From: DATEDA01 sp963789885
Lineage (GTDB): Bacteria; Pseudomonadota; Gammaproteobacteria; Burkholderiales; SG8-39
Length of the DNA: 64,000 nucleotides
NCBI GenBank assembly: GCA_963789885.1
Contig: CAWBNB010000030.1
Location: forward strand, 1 to 64,000
Direction of reading: 5' to 3'
The first letter of the stretch is position 1, and the number at the start of each line of letters is the position of its first letter. Below the pieces are notes generated by a model. That model was not told the DNA's origin. It did not search any database and saw nothing but the letters and a program-made list of their open reading frames with translations. The translations under genes were made by a program, and so were the position numbers. Shown here one piece after another: positions 1 through 10,177 of this stretch.

Positions 1-849
1 GGACGCGGATGTCGGCCGCGCTGTAGGGCATGTTCGGCCTCACCGCCGGGCGCCCCCAGTAGCGCTGGCCGTCGAGCACGACGCGTCGGTGCGCGCACGA
101 CCGATGGGGTTCGCGCCCTGCCGTTGGGACCGCTCTTCAGCGTCGCGGCGGCCCATGCCTCGAACCAGCCCGGCGGGATCAGGTCCTGCTGCTCTCCGGC
201 GCCACGCCGTCAGCCACCGGGCGCGCGCCGCGCTCATCTGCACATTGCGGTAGGCCGCGAGCGGCCCCGGGCCGGTATCGACAGGCGGAGTATGCCGGGA
301 TTCCGACGGGGGCATACAGGACCAGCTTGTCGACCTTGGCGTTGTTGAGCGACGTGTACCACGCCATCGTCGCCGTGCACGACCAGCCGATCAGGTTGAG
401 CCGCTGGATGCCGCGCGCCTGCAGGATGTAGTCGACTGCGGCGCCGACATCGCGGACGGCCTCCTGGTCGTCGCGAACAGCGAGTGCGCGTAGGCGGCTG
501 GCCCATCCATCGCCGGCGGGCGCGTCGAGCGGCCGTGACCGTCGACGAGCCAGACGTCGTAGCCGGCCCGGCGAGGTCGTTGATCCAGGAGACGCCGTCG
601 AGCCGGAGGTCGAACCCGGATTCGGACGGGTAGGTGGCGCCGTGCACGAACAGGACCATCTTGTCGGCGGCGAACGTCTTGTTCCAGGCCACGCGCTTGT
701 TCCGGACGTTGATCCAATGCCCAGGGGTTCGGACTCCACGATTGCTTCCGACATCGAAATCGGTGCCGAAGCGCGACGTCCTTCAGGCTCGCGCAACCGG
801 CCGCACCCGTGAGCGCGGCGAGGGCCGCAATCCCGATCAGTCGCTGCAT
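1..849 (-). CDS. alpha/beta-hydrolase lipoprotein, partial and frameshifted
   Basis: The start at 849 gives a lipoprotein signal (MQRLIGIAALAALTGAAGC, lipobox cysteine at about residue 19), so the product is probably membrane-anchored. After this the hydrolase fold is spread over all three minus-strand frames. One frame carries an oxyanion-type segment KMVLFVHGATYPSE (near 650), another GYDVWLVDGHGRS (near 540), and a third the strand before the nucleophile elbow, LNLIGWSCT (near 390), where the elbow motif G-x-S/C-x-x appears with cysteine or a shifted serine. The gene runs off the window at base 1. Length and motifs fit an alpha/beta hydrolase of the PhaC/esterase kind; the substrate is unknown. 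The alternating frames point to indel errors, not decay. Confidence 0.6.
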
Positions 850-894
850 GATCGGTTCCCCTTTTCCTCCCGGAGCAGGCCGCCCGGAGCCGCA

Positions 895-2516
895 TTATCC
901 GCCGGGTTCGCTCCGCGACCGCCGTCCCGCCCGGATGATCTCCGCCCCCCGCTCGGCGATCATCACTGTCGGCGAGTTGGTGTTGCCGGAGGTGATCGTC
1001 GGCATGATCGAGGCATCGACGACGCGCAGGCGTTCGATGCCGTGCACGTGCAGGCGCGAATCGACGACCGCCCAGTCGGAAGCCGGGCTCATCTTGCACG
1101 TTCCGACCGGGTGGAAGATCGTGGTGCCGACGTCGCCCGCGGCCTTCGCAAGCTGGTGGTCCGTCTGGAGCTCGATTCCGGGCTTGAACTCCTGCGGCTC
1201 GTAGCGCGCGAGCGCGGGCTGCGACGCGATCCGGCGGGTGAGCCGCAGGGCGTGGCGGCGATCTTCCGGTCTTCGAGCATGAACAGGTGGCCGGGGTTGA
1301 TCGCCGGGTGCGCGCGCGCATGGAGGCTGTTGCGCACGTAGCCGCGACTCGTCGGGCGGAGGTTGCAGGCCGAGGCGGTGATCGCCGAGAACGGTGCAGC
1401 GGATCGCCGAACTTGTCGAGCGAGAGCGGCTGGACGTGATACTCGACGTTCGCGGTCGGCTGCGACGGGTCGCTCTTCGCGAAGCCGAGCTGGCTCGGTG
1501 CCATGGTGAGCGAACAGGTGCGGCGGAACGCGTACTCGAGCCCCATCGCCGCCTTGCCCCAGAGGCTCGCGGCACGCTGGTTCATCGTCACGGCGTTCTT
1601 CACCTTGAACGCCATGCGGAGCTGGAGGTGGTCCTGGAGGTTCTCCCCAACGCCCCGCAGATCGTGCGCGACCGGGATGCCGTGCTCCTGCAGCAGCGCC
1701 GCCGGCCCGATTCCGGAGAGCTGAAGGATCTGTGGCGAGCCGATCGCCCCGGCCGCGGAGTTCTCTTCGATGCGCCCTTCGGCGAAGACGTCCTCGCCGC
1801 CGCGTCGGAGCTCGACGCCGGCGGCCCGCCTGCCGTCGAGCCGGAGCCGGTTCACGTGTACGTCCGTCATGACAGTAAGGTTGGGACGGCTCATCGCAGG
1901 TTTGGAACCCCTTCGCCGCGCTCCAGCGCACGCCCGGCGCTGGTTCACCTCGAAGAACGCGGCGCCCTCGTTGTCGCCGCCGTTGAAGTCCTCCACCTTC
2001 GGAATGCCCGCCTGCGCCATCGCCTCGCGGAAGGATCGAGCACGTCCACGACAGCCGCTGCCGCTCGAGCGCGCCATTCGCCGCCGGCCGAGTGCATGTC
2101 GCTCGCGCCACCGTGGTGGTCCTCCGAGCGCTTGAAGACCGGTAGCACGCTCGACCACGACCACGCGCTGTCGCCGGCGATGCGCGCCCATTCGTAGTAG
2201 TCACGCCGCTGGCCGCGGAGATACAGCATCGCGTTGATCGACGGGCAGGACCGCCGAGGACCTTGCCGCGCGCGTAGAGGTTCGAGCGCCCGTTGAGCCC
2301 CGGATCGGGCTCGGTGCGGTCACGCCGGTAGATCTTGCGCGGATTGCCGATGCAGTACAGGTAGCCGACCGGGATGTCGATCCGATCCGAGTCGTCCTTG
2401 CCGCCCGCCTCGGCCACCGGCGTCACGTCCGGGTCCGCGGACAGCCGGTTCGCGAGCACGCAGCCGGCGGTGCCCGCGCCGACGATGACGTAGTCCCACG
2501 CGCCGAGCGGCTTCAC
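895..2516 (-). CDS. GMC-family FAD oxidoreductase (choline-dehydrogenase-like), frameshifted
   Basis: The N-terminus from the GTG at 2516 has the dinucleotide-binding motif WDYVIVGAGTAGCVLANRLS, and NLYARGKVLGG matches the first GMC signature region. The C-terminus, in another frame ending at 895, has VVDSRLHVHGIERLRVVDAS and MPTITSGNTNSPTVMIAERGAEII, the GMC C-terminal block with the HG...N catalytic region. These oxidise alcohols with FAD. At least three frame changes occur (for example near 1575 and 2200). The GTG start overlaps the TAG stop of the upstream dioxygenase gene by one base, suggesting a common transcript. Substrate cannot be told; a polyol, choline-like or aromatic alcohol are all possible. 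Confidence 0.75.
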
Positions 2517-3565
2517 TACTCCGCCTCGAGCGGCACCCTGAGCGTCGTTCCGGACACCACGATCCCGCCGCGCTCGCCGGGCACGACGCTGCCGTAGCGC
2601 GGCGCGAACACTTCAGGCAGCGGCCGGGCGCCGGGCGGTGCGAACGCCAAGGCGCCGAGATGCCGGTGGCGCTCCGCCTCCGGCCAGTTCTCGAAGTCGT
2701 TCCGCGAATGCGGGTCTCGTGGGTGTGCAGGATGCATGTCCCCAGGCCGAACGCCGTCGCGAGATGGACCGCCGGGTCGTTCGCGATCTCGTCCATCAGG
2801 TCCATCGCCGCGAACTGCTCTTCGGTCAGGCGCTTCGCCGCCGGAAAGTTGCGCTGCGCCGACTCGATGTACTGGCGCACGTAGATGCAGGTCAGCCGCC
2901 CGGCGTGCCGGTGGTTCGCCCGGGATGTCGAACCACGGCTTCATCCCCTCCGGCACCTCGCCGCGGCGGTCGGTCGCGAACGGTTCGAAGAGGGACGGCA
3001 GGAGATCCGGCCGGCGCGCAGGATCTCGTTGTAGATCGTCACCGAGGAGGCGATGAAGCTCTCGCCGCCGGCGCGCGCGGTCTTGAGGCAGAGGAGCCCG
3101 ACCACGTCGATCGAGTCGGTGTGGTACTCGGCGGTTGGTCTGGTAGTACCGCACGTTCAGGTCAGCGATGTCGAGGCCAGATCCTCGACATCACCGAGCA
3201 GGTGCCCCTTCACGTTCTGCAAGCAGGCGCGAAGTACGAGCCGAGCCCCATGTACGCGATCACCTGCTCCTCCCGCGTGTAGTCGTCCACCGGAAGTCCG
3301 CGCAGCACGAAGAACCCCGCGCCCCCCGAGCAGCTCCGCGCCGAGTTGCCGCAGCGCAGCGCGAAGGAAGGCAGCGGGAAGTCTGCGGCGAGATCCCGGT
3401 GAGCGGCCGCCCCGACGCCTTGAAGATCCGCACCGCCGCATCGATCTCCGCCAGCTCGGCCGGCGAGAGGCGATAGATCCAGTCGTGCTCGTGCGAAGCG
3501 AGGTCGCGGCCGTTCCAGACGGAAGGCCCGCTCATGGGGCCGTGGGGCATCGGTGAGGTCGTCAT
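2516..3565 (-). CDS. TauD/TfdA-family Fe(II)/2-oxoglutarate-dependent dioxygenase, frameshifted
   Basis: Pieces in three frames rebuild one protein. The N-terminus MTTSPMPHGPMSGPSVWNGR starts at 3565; the segment GFFVLRGLPVDDYTREEQV lies near 3300; an EYHTDSIDVVGLL region (near 3130) supplies the H-x-D iron-binding pair; LGTCILHTHETRIR (near 2710) fits the distal histidine; the C-terminus VVSGTTLRVPLEAE ends at 2516. The family couples 2-oxoglutarate decarboxylation to hydroxylation of a small substrate. It lies directly upstream of the GMC oxidoreductase gene with a one-base overlap, so hydroxylation followed by alcohol oxidation is a reasonable reading. The frameshifts look like sequencing indels because each fragment is well conserved. 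Confidence 0.65.
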
Positions 3566-3671
3566 CAGCGCGAGGATATCGAACCGCGACTGCCTGCGGT
3601 AGACTGCCGCGCGTTGGGACCGGATCGACGATTCGCTTTAGATTGCAGCGCTCGCGTTCGCAACCTCGCAG

Positions 3672-4582
3672 GTGCTCGCCAGGGTTATCCGTCCAGCCGA
3701 TCACCTTCGTCATCCCCTTCGCGGCCGGCGGCGATTCGAATATCTCGGCCGCAACATCGACCTGCACGCCTCGAAGTACCTCGACGACCAGCCGATAGAT
3801 CCCGTGAACCGTCGGCGCCTCCGGCGTGATCGGCGCAATGGCGGTGCGGAACGCCCCGGCCGACGGCTACACGCTGCTCGTCGCGCGCATCGCGACGCGC
3901 GCCGTAGTGCCCGCCCTCAACTCGAAGGTGCCGTACCGGTGGGACGACTGGACGATGCTGTCGCTGATCGAGCTGAACCCGTACATCTGCTTCGTCAAGG
4001 GCGACTCGCCGTATCGCACCGCGGCCGAGCTGATCGCGGCGATCCGCGCCAATCCGGGCAAGCTCAACTTCTCCACTGCCGGCGTCGGCACGAGCAACAT
4101 GGCAGTGCAGTACCTGCTGACGCTCGCCGGGCTGACGAAGGACCATGCGGTCGGCATCCACTACAAAGGCGGAAACGAGGTGACGACGCGGTGCTCGGCG
4201 GACAGGTGCAGTTGCACATGCAACAACACGCCGACCGTCATTCCGCAGGTGAAGGCGGGCGCCCTGCGCGCGCTGTTCGTGACGCCCGAACGCCTGCCGG
4301 AGATCCCCGATGTCCCGAGCGCGCGCGAGGCGGGCTATCCGGACATGGAGAAGATCGTCGGCTGGACGGCGCTGATGGGACCGCCGGCATGCCGAAGGAG
4401 GCCGTGGACCAGTAGGTGGACGTGTTCGCAAAGCTCGCGAAGGACCCCGACTGGCAGTCCGGCAACGCGAAGCTCGGCGGCATCGCGGCGATCCGCTCGC
4501 CGGCCGACACCGAGCGCTTCGTGCACAAGCAGTTCGGAAGCTGTACGACGGGCTCGTCGCTTCGCTCGGCATCAGGCAGTGA
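3672..4582 (+). CDS. Bug-family (TctC-like) periplasmic solute receptor, frameshifted, no signal peptide seen
   Basis: Family hallmarks are spread over frames: PITFVIPFAAGGDSN near 3700, then NAPADGYTLLVARIATRAVV from about 3850, GKLNFSTAGVGTSNMAVQYL, VKAGALRALFVTPERLPEIPDVPSAREAGYP, and a C-terminal VFAKLAKDPDWQSGNAKLGG to a TGA at 4582. Bug receptors bind carboxylates or other small organics for tripartite tricarboxylate transporters or act as orphan sensors. The start is uncertain: unlike the three other Bug proteins in the window, no convincing signal peptide precedes the mature sequence, either through truncation or through an indel. A TAGACT hexamer at 3600-3605 could be a -10 element. 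It is divergent from the dioxygenase gene. Confidence 0.65.
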
Positions 4583-4606
4583 CCACCAGCGTCGCGTGGC
4601 CCACGG

Positions 4607-5402
4607 TCACGTGCCGTAGCGCACCGGCGAGCCGAGCGCCTTGATCGCCGCGAGCGCGCTGTCGCAGGCAAGCAGCGCCGTCTTCGGGTTGTCGGGCGCC
4701 GGGCACCGACTCGAACTTGAGGCTGATCGTCCCGGTCCGCCGCGGTCGGTGATGTAGTGCGTGTTGAGCTTCAACGCCGATCGGCGACGACCTTCAGCCA
4801 CGTCCCGGTCGAAGCCGATGCCGGCCATCGACAGCACCGCGGCGATGTTCACGTTCGCGGGAAGTGCGGCACGCCGTCACGCGCGGTCCCGTCGAAGAGC
4901 GTCGTCGCGCCGGCCAGGGGGTCGAGGTCGATGCCGAGGCGCTCGACGTACGGGATCTCCACGCGGCGGGCGGCTTCGTCACCGCGATCTCGACCTCGTC
5001 GACGCCCGCCGCGCAGGCCGCCTCGACGCGTAGGCCGCCGATGCCGCCGGACGGCACGCGAGGGGCGCCCGCTTTCTCGGCCGCGAGCCGCTCGAGCCTT
5101 CCGCGCAGCGCGTCGTCGCGCGGCACCCGCCCGAGAGCACGATCACCGGGATCGCGGCCTCGAGCAGCGGCGCCGCGTATTGCCGGACCGCGTCGTGGAC
5201 GCCTCGATCACCGCGTCGGGTTTCAGCGCGATGAGCGCGCTCAGCGAGGTCACGAACGGAACGCCGAAGCTCGCCGCGAGGGTTTCCCTCGGGACGTCTC
5301 GCTCCGTCCGAGGATGCCCGCGACCTCGACGCCGCCGAGCCCGGCGCGATGCTCCAGAACGAGGCGCGCGATGACGCCGCCGCCGATGATGCCGATGCGC
5401 AT
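4607..5402 (-). CDS. nadX: L-aspartate dehydrogenase-like protein (NadX/DUF108 family), frameshifted
   Basis: The start at 5402 gives MRIGIIGGGVIARLVLEH, a Rossmann glycine motif. Later segments in other frames include LAASFGVPFVTSLSALIALKPDAVIEAST, SGGIGGLRVEAACAAGVDEVEI, and the C-terminal catalytic half MNIAAVLSMAGIGFDRDVAE followed by DNPKTALLACDSALAAIKAL, ending at 4607. This matches the NAD(P)-dependent aspartate dehydrogenase family, which deaminates aspartate to oxaloacetate/iminoaspartate; relatives beside TctCBA transporters often have unproven substrates. It lies between a Bug receptor and tctCBA, and its 5' end is 95 bp from the divergent tctC start. Four frame segments imply at least three indels. 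Confidence 0.65.
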
Positions 5403-5452
5403 GTCGGCGATTCTGCCATGCGGCGCAAGATGTCCTTCGCGCCCGGCCAGTG

Positions 5453-5458
5453 TAGACT
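5453..5458 (+). promoter_or_regulatory. possible -10 element ahead of tctC
   Basis: TAGACT lies 40 bp before the tctC start, in the gap between the divergent nadX-like gene and tctC. A near-identical hexamer context occurs ahead of the other Bug gene at 3600. I see no convincing -35 at the right spacing, so this is a weak call. Confidence 0.25.
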
Positions 5459-5497
5459 GGCCCGCGCTTCGACCAGTCGTCCACAAGGAGGAAAACC

Positions 5498-6442
5498 ATG
5501 AGAAAAGTCGTCGTCATGCTCGGCGCGGCCGCCGCGCTCGCCGCGTCCGCGTCATTCGCCGCGTACCCCGACCGCCCCGTCAAGCTGATCGTGCCGTGGG
5601 CGGCCGGCGGCGACACCGACAACATCTTCCGCCCGTTCGCGCCGCTCTTCCAGAAGCAGCTCGGCCAGCCGGTCGTGATCGCGAACGTCGCCGGAGCCTC
5701 GGGCACCAAGGGCGCGAAGGAGGCGAAGGAGGCGCCTGCCGACGGCTACACGCTGTATGCCGCCCACGACTACATCCACTCGACGTACTACGCCGGCGTC
5801 GCCGACGTGCAGTACAGCGACTTCGAGCCGATCTGCATGATCAGCTCGACACCCTCGGTGCTCACCGCGAGTCCGAAGACGCCGTGGAAGACGATGAAGG
5901 ACCTGCTCGCCGACGCGAAGGCGCGCCCCGGACAGATCACGGTCGGCGCGACGCTCGCCTCGACCAGCCACTTTCTTCCCGGCGCTCATCGAGAAGTCGG
6001 CGGGGATCAAGTTCAAGTACGTCTCGTACGAGGGCCTCGCGCCGCGGATGAACGCGATCCTCGGCGGGCACATCGACCTCACCGACTCCAACCTGACGCA
6101 GAAGGGCAAGGTCGAGGCGGGCGAGCTCAAGTTCCTCGCGATCGCGACCGAGAAGCGGAGCCCCGAGATGCCGAGCGTGCCGACGCTGAAGGAGCTCGGC
6201 GTGAACGTCGTGTACGACGTGAACCGCGGGATCATGGCGCCGAAGGGCACGCCGGCCGACGTCTGGCGAAGCTCGAGTCCGCCTGCGCGGCCGCGGCGAA
6301 GGAACCGGCGTTCGCCGACGCGATGAAGAAGCAGGGCACCGAGGTGCGCTACATGGACCGCAAGGCGTACGCCGCGTGGCTCAAGCAGAACGACGAGCTG
6401 AACAAGACGATCGCGAAGGACCTCGGGCTGCTCAAGCGTTGA
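5498..6442 (+). CDS. tctC: TctC/Bug-family substrate-binding protein of a tripartite tricarboxylate transporter, frameshifted
   Basis: The ATG at 5498 follows a strong AAGGAGGA ribosome site. A signal peptide (MRKVVVMLGAAAALAASASFA) precedes YPDRPVKLIVPWAAGGDTDN, the standard Bug start. The ADGYTLYAAHDYIH loop and IDLTDSNLTQKGKVEAGELK follow. The frame changes near 5980 and again near 6265, then returns to finish at 6442 with NKTIAKDLGLLKR, about 310 residues when rejoined, normal for the family. It supplies substrate to the TctB and TctA membrane proteins encoded directly downstream. The ligand is probably a carboxylate; the neighbouring aspartate-dehydrogenase-like gene hints at an amino or dicarboxylic acid, but that is inference. 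Confidence 0.8.
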   Translation: MRKVVVMLGAAAALAASASFAAYPDRPVKLIVPWAAGGDTDNIFRPFAPLFQKQLGQPVVIANVAGASGTKGAKEAKEAPADGYTLYAAHDYIHSTYYAGVADVQYSDFEPICMISSTPSVLTASPKTPWKTMKDLLADAKARPGQITVGATLASTSHFLPGAHREVGGDQVQVRLVRGPRAADERDPRRAHRPHRLQPDAEGQGRGGRAQVPRDRDREAEPRDAERADAEGARRERRVRREPRDHGAEGHAGRRLAKLESACAAAAKEPAFADAMKKQGTEVRYMDRKAYAAWLKQNDELNKTIAKDLGLLKR

Positions 6443-6480
6443 CGCGCCCCCTGGGGGAGGAGGCGGGGGAAGGAAGTGGC

Positions 6481-6973
6481 GTGATCGGCCGCGACGGCTG
6501 GGCGGGGCTCGTCATCCTCGGGTTCTGCGCCGTCCTGTGGTGGATGACGCTCGGCCTCAAGGAGAACCCGCTCGTCCCGATCGGGCCCGGCTTCTATCCG
6601 CGCATCGTCGTCGGCGTCACCGCGGTCTTCGCCGTGCTGGTCGTGATCGGCGACGTGCTCGCGCGGCGGCGCGCCGCGTGCTGCGGGACCGGCGCGGGCG
6701 CGCGGGCGGGCGCGAGGCACCGAACTACGTGCTGGTGCTCGCGAGCTTCGCCGCGTCTTCGGCGCGTACGTGCTCGCGCTGCCGGGGCTCGGTTTCCGGG
6801 TCGCGACGTTCCTCTACGTGGCGGCGGCCGCGGCGCTGCTCGCGCGGCCGCGCGACGCGAAGAGCTGGATCAAGATCCTCGTGCTCGCGCTCGTGACCGC
6901 GGCGGTCACCTACTTCGTGTTCGAGCGCTACCTGCTCGTGCTCCTGCCGCGCGGGCGCTGGACCGGGTTCTAG
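6481..6973 (+). CDS. tctB: TctB-family small membrane subunit of the tripartite transporter, frameshifted
   Basis: A GTG at 6481 follows GGAAGGAAG. The protein opens with a membrane segment (LVILGFCAVLWWMTLGL) followed by PIGPGFYPRIVVGVTAVFAVLVVIGDV, the conserved TctB GPGxFP region and second helix. The frame shifts twice between about 6700 and 6770, after which ALPGLGFRVATFLYVAAAAALL and ILVLALVTAAVTYFVFERYLLVLLPRG form the last two helices. Rejoined it is about 163 residues with four helices, normal for TctB. It sits between tctC and tctA, 7 bp before the tctA start. Confidence 0.75.
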
Positions 6974-6980
6974 GCCGCCG

Positions 6981-8521
6981 ATGTACGAGCTCCTCGCCGC
7001 CGGCATCGTCAACGTCCTGCAGTGGAAGTACCTGGTGCCGCTCTTCCTCGGCACGCTGATCGGCGTCGTGGGCGGCGCGCTGCCGGGCGATCACGATCAC
7101 GCTCACGGTCATCGTGGTGCTGCCGTTCACCTTCGGCCTCGAGCCGCTGCAGGGGCTCGCGGCGATGATCGGCGTCTACGTCGGCGGCGAGACCGGCGGC
7201 CTGATCGCCTCGTGCCTGCTCGGCATTCCCGGCAAGCCGTCGGCGGTCGCGACGACCTTCGACGGGTTTCCGATGTCGCGCAAGGGCGAGCCGGGGCGCG
7301 CGGTCTGGCTCGGCATCTGGGCGTCGATCTTCGGCGGGCTGCTCGGCGCGATCGTCCTGTCGGCGCGACCGGGCCGCTCGCGAAGTTCGCGCTCGAGTTC
7401 GGGCCGTGGGAGTACTTCTCGCTCTTCGTGCTCGCGCTCTCGATGGTCGCCGGGCTGGTCGAATCCTCGCTCTCCAAGGGCCTCCTCTCGGGCGCGCTCG
7501 GCCTCATCGTGACCGTGCTCGGCGGCGATCCGGTGCTCGGCCAGCCGCGGCTCACCTTCGGCATCGAGTTCATCGAGGGCGGCATCTCCTTCCTCCCGGT
7601 GCTGATCGGCGTGTTCGCCTTCGGCCAGATCATGTCGGAGGTCGAGCGCATGGGCGGCGCGGCGCGGCGCGGCGGTCGACCACGCCGCCCGGGCGATCCG
7701 GCTCGTCGTGCGCACGGCAAGGTGATCTGGGAGATCCTGTCGCGGCCGTTCCTCCTGCTCTGGGCGTCGTTCATCGGGCTGGTGATCGGCGTGCTGCCGG
7801 CGATCGGCGGCAGCGCCGCCAACATGCTCGCCTACGACCAGGCGAAGAAGTTCTCGCGCCATCCGGAGAAGTTCGGCACCGGCGTGCCCGGAGGGCATCA
7901 TCGCCTCCGAGGCGTCGAACAATGCGAACGTCGCCGGGTCGCTGGTGACCATCATGGCGTTCGGCATCCCGGGCGACGCGGTCACCGCGGTGATGCTCGG
8001 CGCGCTGACGATCCACGGCATCCAGTCGGGGCCGCTCTTCATCTCGCAGAACGTCGAGCTCGCCTACGGCATGTTCGCGGCGTACATCGTCGCGCACGCG
8101 GTCGTGCTCGCGATCCTCGCGGGTCGGCGTGCGCTGGGCGCTCCACATCGTCGTGGTGCCGAAGTGGGTCCTGTTCCCGGTGGTGCTGGTGCTGTGCGTG
8201 GTCGGCGCGTACGCGCTCGACAACACGGTCGGCGAACGTCTACGTGCTCGCCGCGTTCGGCGTGCTCGGCTACCTGATGGTCAAGTTCGGCTTCCCGCTC
8301 GCGCCGTTCATCCTCGGGGTGATCCTCGGCGACCAGATCGAGATCAACCTGATCCGCGCGATCATGACCGACCCCGACCCGTGGCTCTTCCTCACGCGGC
8401 CGATCTCGGGCGTGCTGCTCGTGGCGTCGGTCGCGTCCGTCGTCGCCGCGCTCTGGCAGCACCGTCGCCACCAGCGGCGCGCCGCCGCGCCGGGGGCGCC
8501 GAGGAGGCGGCCGATTTCTGA
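6981..8521 (+). CDS. tctA: TctA-family large permease subunit of the tripartite transporter, frameshifted
   Basis: The ATG at 6981 gives YELLAAGIVNVLQWKYLVPLFLGTLIGVVGGALPG, a typical TctA start. The signature GETGGLIASCLLGIPGKPSAVATTFDG occurs near 7190 in a second frame, followed by FGPWEYFSLFVLALSMVAGL, IGVLPAIGGSAANMLAYDQAKKFS and a further conserved block near 7890, then LGVILGDQIEINLIRAIM near 8320. At least five frame changes are needed, the highest density in the window, in one of the most conserved genes. Rejoined length is about 510 residues with roughly ten to twelve membrane helices. It forms the translocation channel with TctB. Confidence 0.8.
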
Positions 8522-8522
8522 G

Positions 8523-9402
8523 CTGTGGGCGGCGATCGTCGAGCGCACGCGCACGGCGCTCGCGCTCCGGCGCGCTGCAGCCGATCGCCACCGAGCAGGG
8601 CGTCGTCGAGGACGCGGGCGTGCCGTTCGTCGTGCGGAGCGTTTCGAGCCTCGAGCGCAAGCGGCTCGAGGCCCGGGAGCTCGAGCAGACGAGGGGAGAG
8701 GGCGCGCGCAACCCGCTGATGCCGCCGGAGCCGCCGCTCACCGTCGGCGACATCACGCCGACGCACGTCGGGGTGCTCGAACAAGTACCCGGTCGTCGAG
8801 CACCATCTGCTCATCGTGACGAAGGCGCCCGCGCCGCAGGAGGCGGCGCTCGACCGCGACGACTTCCTGGCGGTCGCCCGCTGCCTGGCGGAGATCGACG
8901 GGCTCGTGTTCTACAACGGCGGGCGCGAGGCCGGCGCGAGCCAGCCGCACAAGCACCTGCAGCTCGTGCCGCTGCCGCTCGACCGCGGGCCGTGGGCCGC
9001 GCCGATGGAAGCGGTGTTCGACAGCTGGGCCGCGGCCGGCAACGGACCCGCGCTGCTGCGGCTGCCGTTCCGGAACGCGTTCTCGCTGCTCGACGGCGTT
9101 CGACGACGAGCCCCGCGCGGCCGAGCGGCTGGAGGAGCTGTACGCCGCGCAGCTCGCGGCGATCGGCGTCGTCGCGGACGCTCCGCACGCGGCGAACGAC
9201 GAGCGCTCGGCCCGCGCCCTACAACCTGCTCGTCACGCGCCGCTGGATGCTGGCGGTGCCGCGCGCGCGCGAGCGGTTCGGCACGATCTCGATCAACGCG
9301 CTCGGCTTCGCGGGATCGCTCTTCGTGCGCGACGAGGAGGAGATGCAGGACCTGCGCGAGGCCGGGCCGATGCGCGCGCTCAAGGCGGTGAGCGTCGCCT
9401 GA
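8523..9402 (+). CDS. ATP adenylyltransferase (Ap4A phosphorylase family, HIT-like), frameshifted
   Basis: The reading begins next to the tctA stop with LWAAIVERT, moves frame near 8590, and then shows GVPFVVRSVSSLERKR, VEHHLLIVTKAP and GGREAGASQPHKHLQLVPLPL. The last carries the His-x-His-x-Gln active-site motif in which a histidine takes the AMP moiety. Further changes occur near 9100 and 9210, ending with RPYNLLVTRRWMLAVPR and the C-terminal INALGFAGSLFVRDEEEM. This architecture (N-terminal DUF4922-like plus C-terminal ATP-adenylyltransferase domain) matches Apa1/Apa2-type enzymes that phosphorolyse Ap4A to ADP and ATP. The start is unclear (CTG at 8523 or an indel-hidden codon). Confidence 0.75.
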
Positions 9403-9418
9403 GAGAGGAGCTCCTCTC
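9403..9418. terminator. 16-bp perfect palindrome between convergent genes
   Basis: GAGAGGAGCTCCTCTC directly follows the TGA of the ATP adenylyltransferase gene and lies at the 3' end of the converging nitroreductase gene. As RNA it can fold into a six-pair hairpin with a four-base loop on either strand. No T tract follows, so it is at best a weak or Rho-assisted bidirectional terminator. Confidence 0.35.
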
Positions 9419-10167
9419 CCTCGATCCGCCTTCGACTCGTCCTTGTACATGACGTGGTGGCGCTTCTCGGCAATCCACTCGTCGAATCTGCGCGAGCGTC
9501 ATGTAGTTCGCCATGTCGAAGCGGTTCACGCTTCCGGATCTGCGGCAGCGTCTTCTTCCAGCGCTTGTAGGGTGGTTTCGCCGGCGGCCCGAACAGGAAG
9601 ATATCGACGACGGCGAGGTCCTCCGGAATGCCGAGCAGGGGCTTCAGCGCCCGCTGCGCGTTCTCCTGACCAATCGCCGTCACCCACCAGACGTTGTAGC
9701 CGAGCGCCGCGGCGGCGAGATGCGCAGACATCGTGGAGGCTGCGAGCGACTGCAGCAGGATCCGTTCGGCGTTCTCGTCGGTATGCCGGTCGAGCTCGGA
9801 GCCGTCCTTCAGCACCGGGAAGGCGCGCGTCCAGCGGAAGTCGGAGACGACGACGACGAAGCCGGGCGCGGTCTCGACCGCGGTAGTTCGGTGTCGGGAA
9901 CTTCATCTTGAGCTTGGCGCGCAGCCGCTGCTCCTCGACGAAGTAGTCGGCGATCGTCTTCTTGATCGCCGGGTCGGTGACGACGATGTAATGCCAGGGC
10001 TGGGCGTTCGCGCCGGAGGGCGCATGACGCGCTGCCTCGAGAATCAGGTCGTAGTGCTCCGCCGGCACGACGTAGTCCGCATCGAACTGGCGCGTCGTCA
10101 TGCGGTGGCGGACGACCTCCATCAGCGCGTCGTAGCGCGCGCGCTGGTCGAACCGGGCGTCGCTCAT
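9410..10167 (-). CDS. nitroreductase-family FMN protein, frameshifted
   Basis: The start at 10167 gives MSDARFDQRARYDALMEVVRHR and then MTTRQFDADYVVPAEHYDLI, ARHAPSGANAQPWHYIVVTD and KKTIADYFVEEQ, the canonical nitroreductase N-terminal FMN-binding pattern. After a shift near 9870 the second half (SLAASTMSAHLAAAALGYNVWW and KPLLGIPEDLAVVDIFLFG) appears in another frame, and a third frame carries MANYMTLAQIDEWIAEKRHH. The exact stop is obscured by indels around 9390-9440. It starts 10 bp after the NnrU gene ends and closes a four-gene minus-strand operon with a flavin monooxygenase, so a role as NAD(P)H:flavin reductase for that oxygenase is possible, as is reduction of nitro or quinone groups. 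Confidence 0.75.
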
Positions 10168-10177
10168 GGCCAGACTC

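Noticed and set aside
1..10167. True pseudogene island
   Set aside because: Every gene, including unlinked functions, is hit at similar density, with intact motifs and codon bias in each frame; sequencing indels explain this better.
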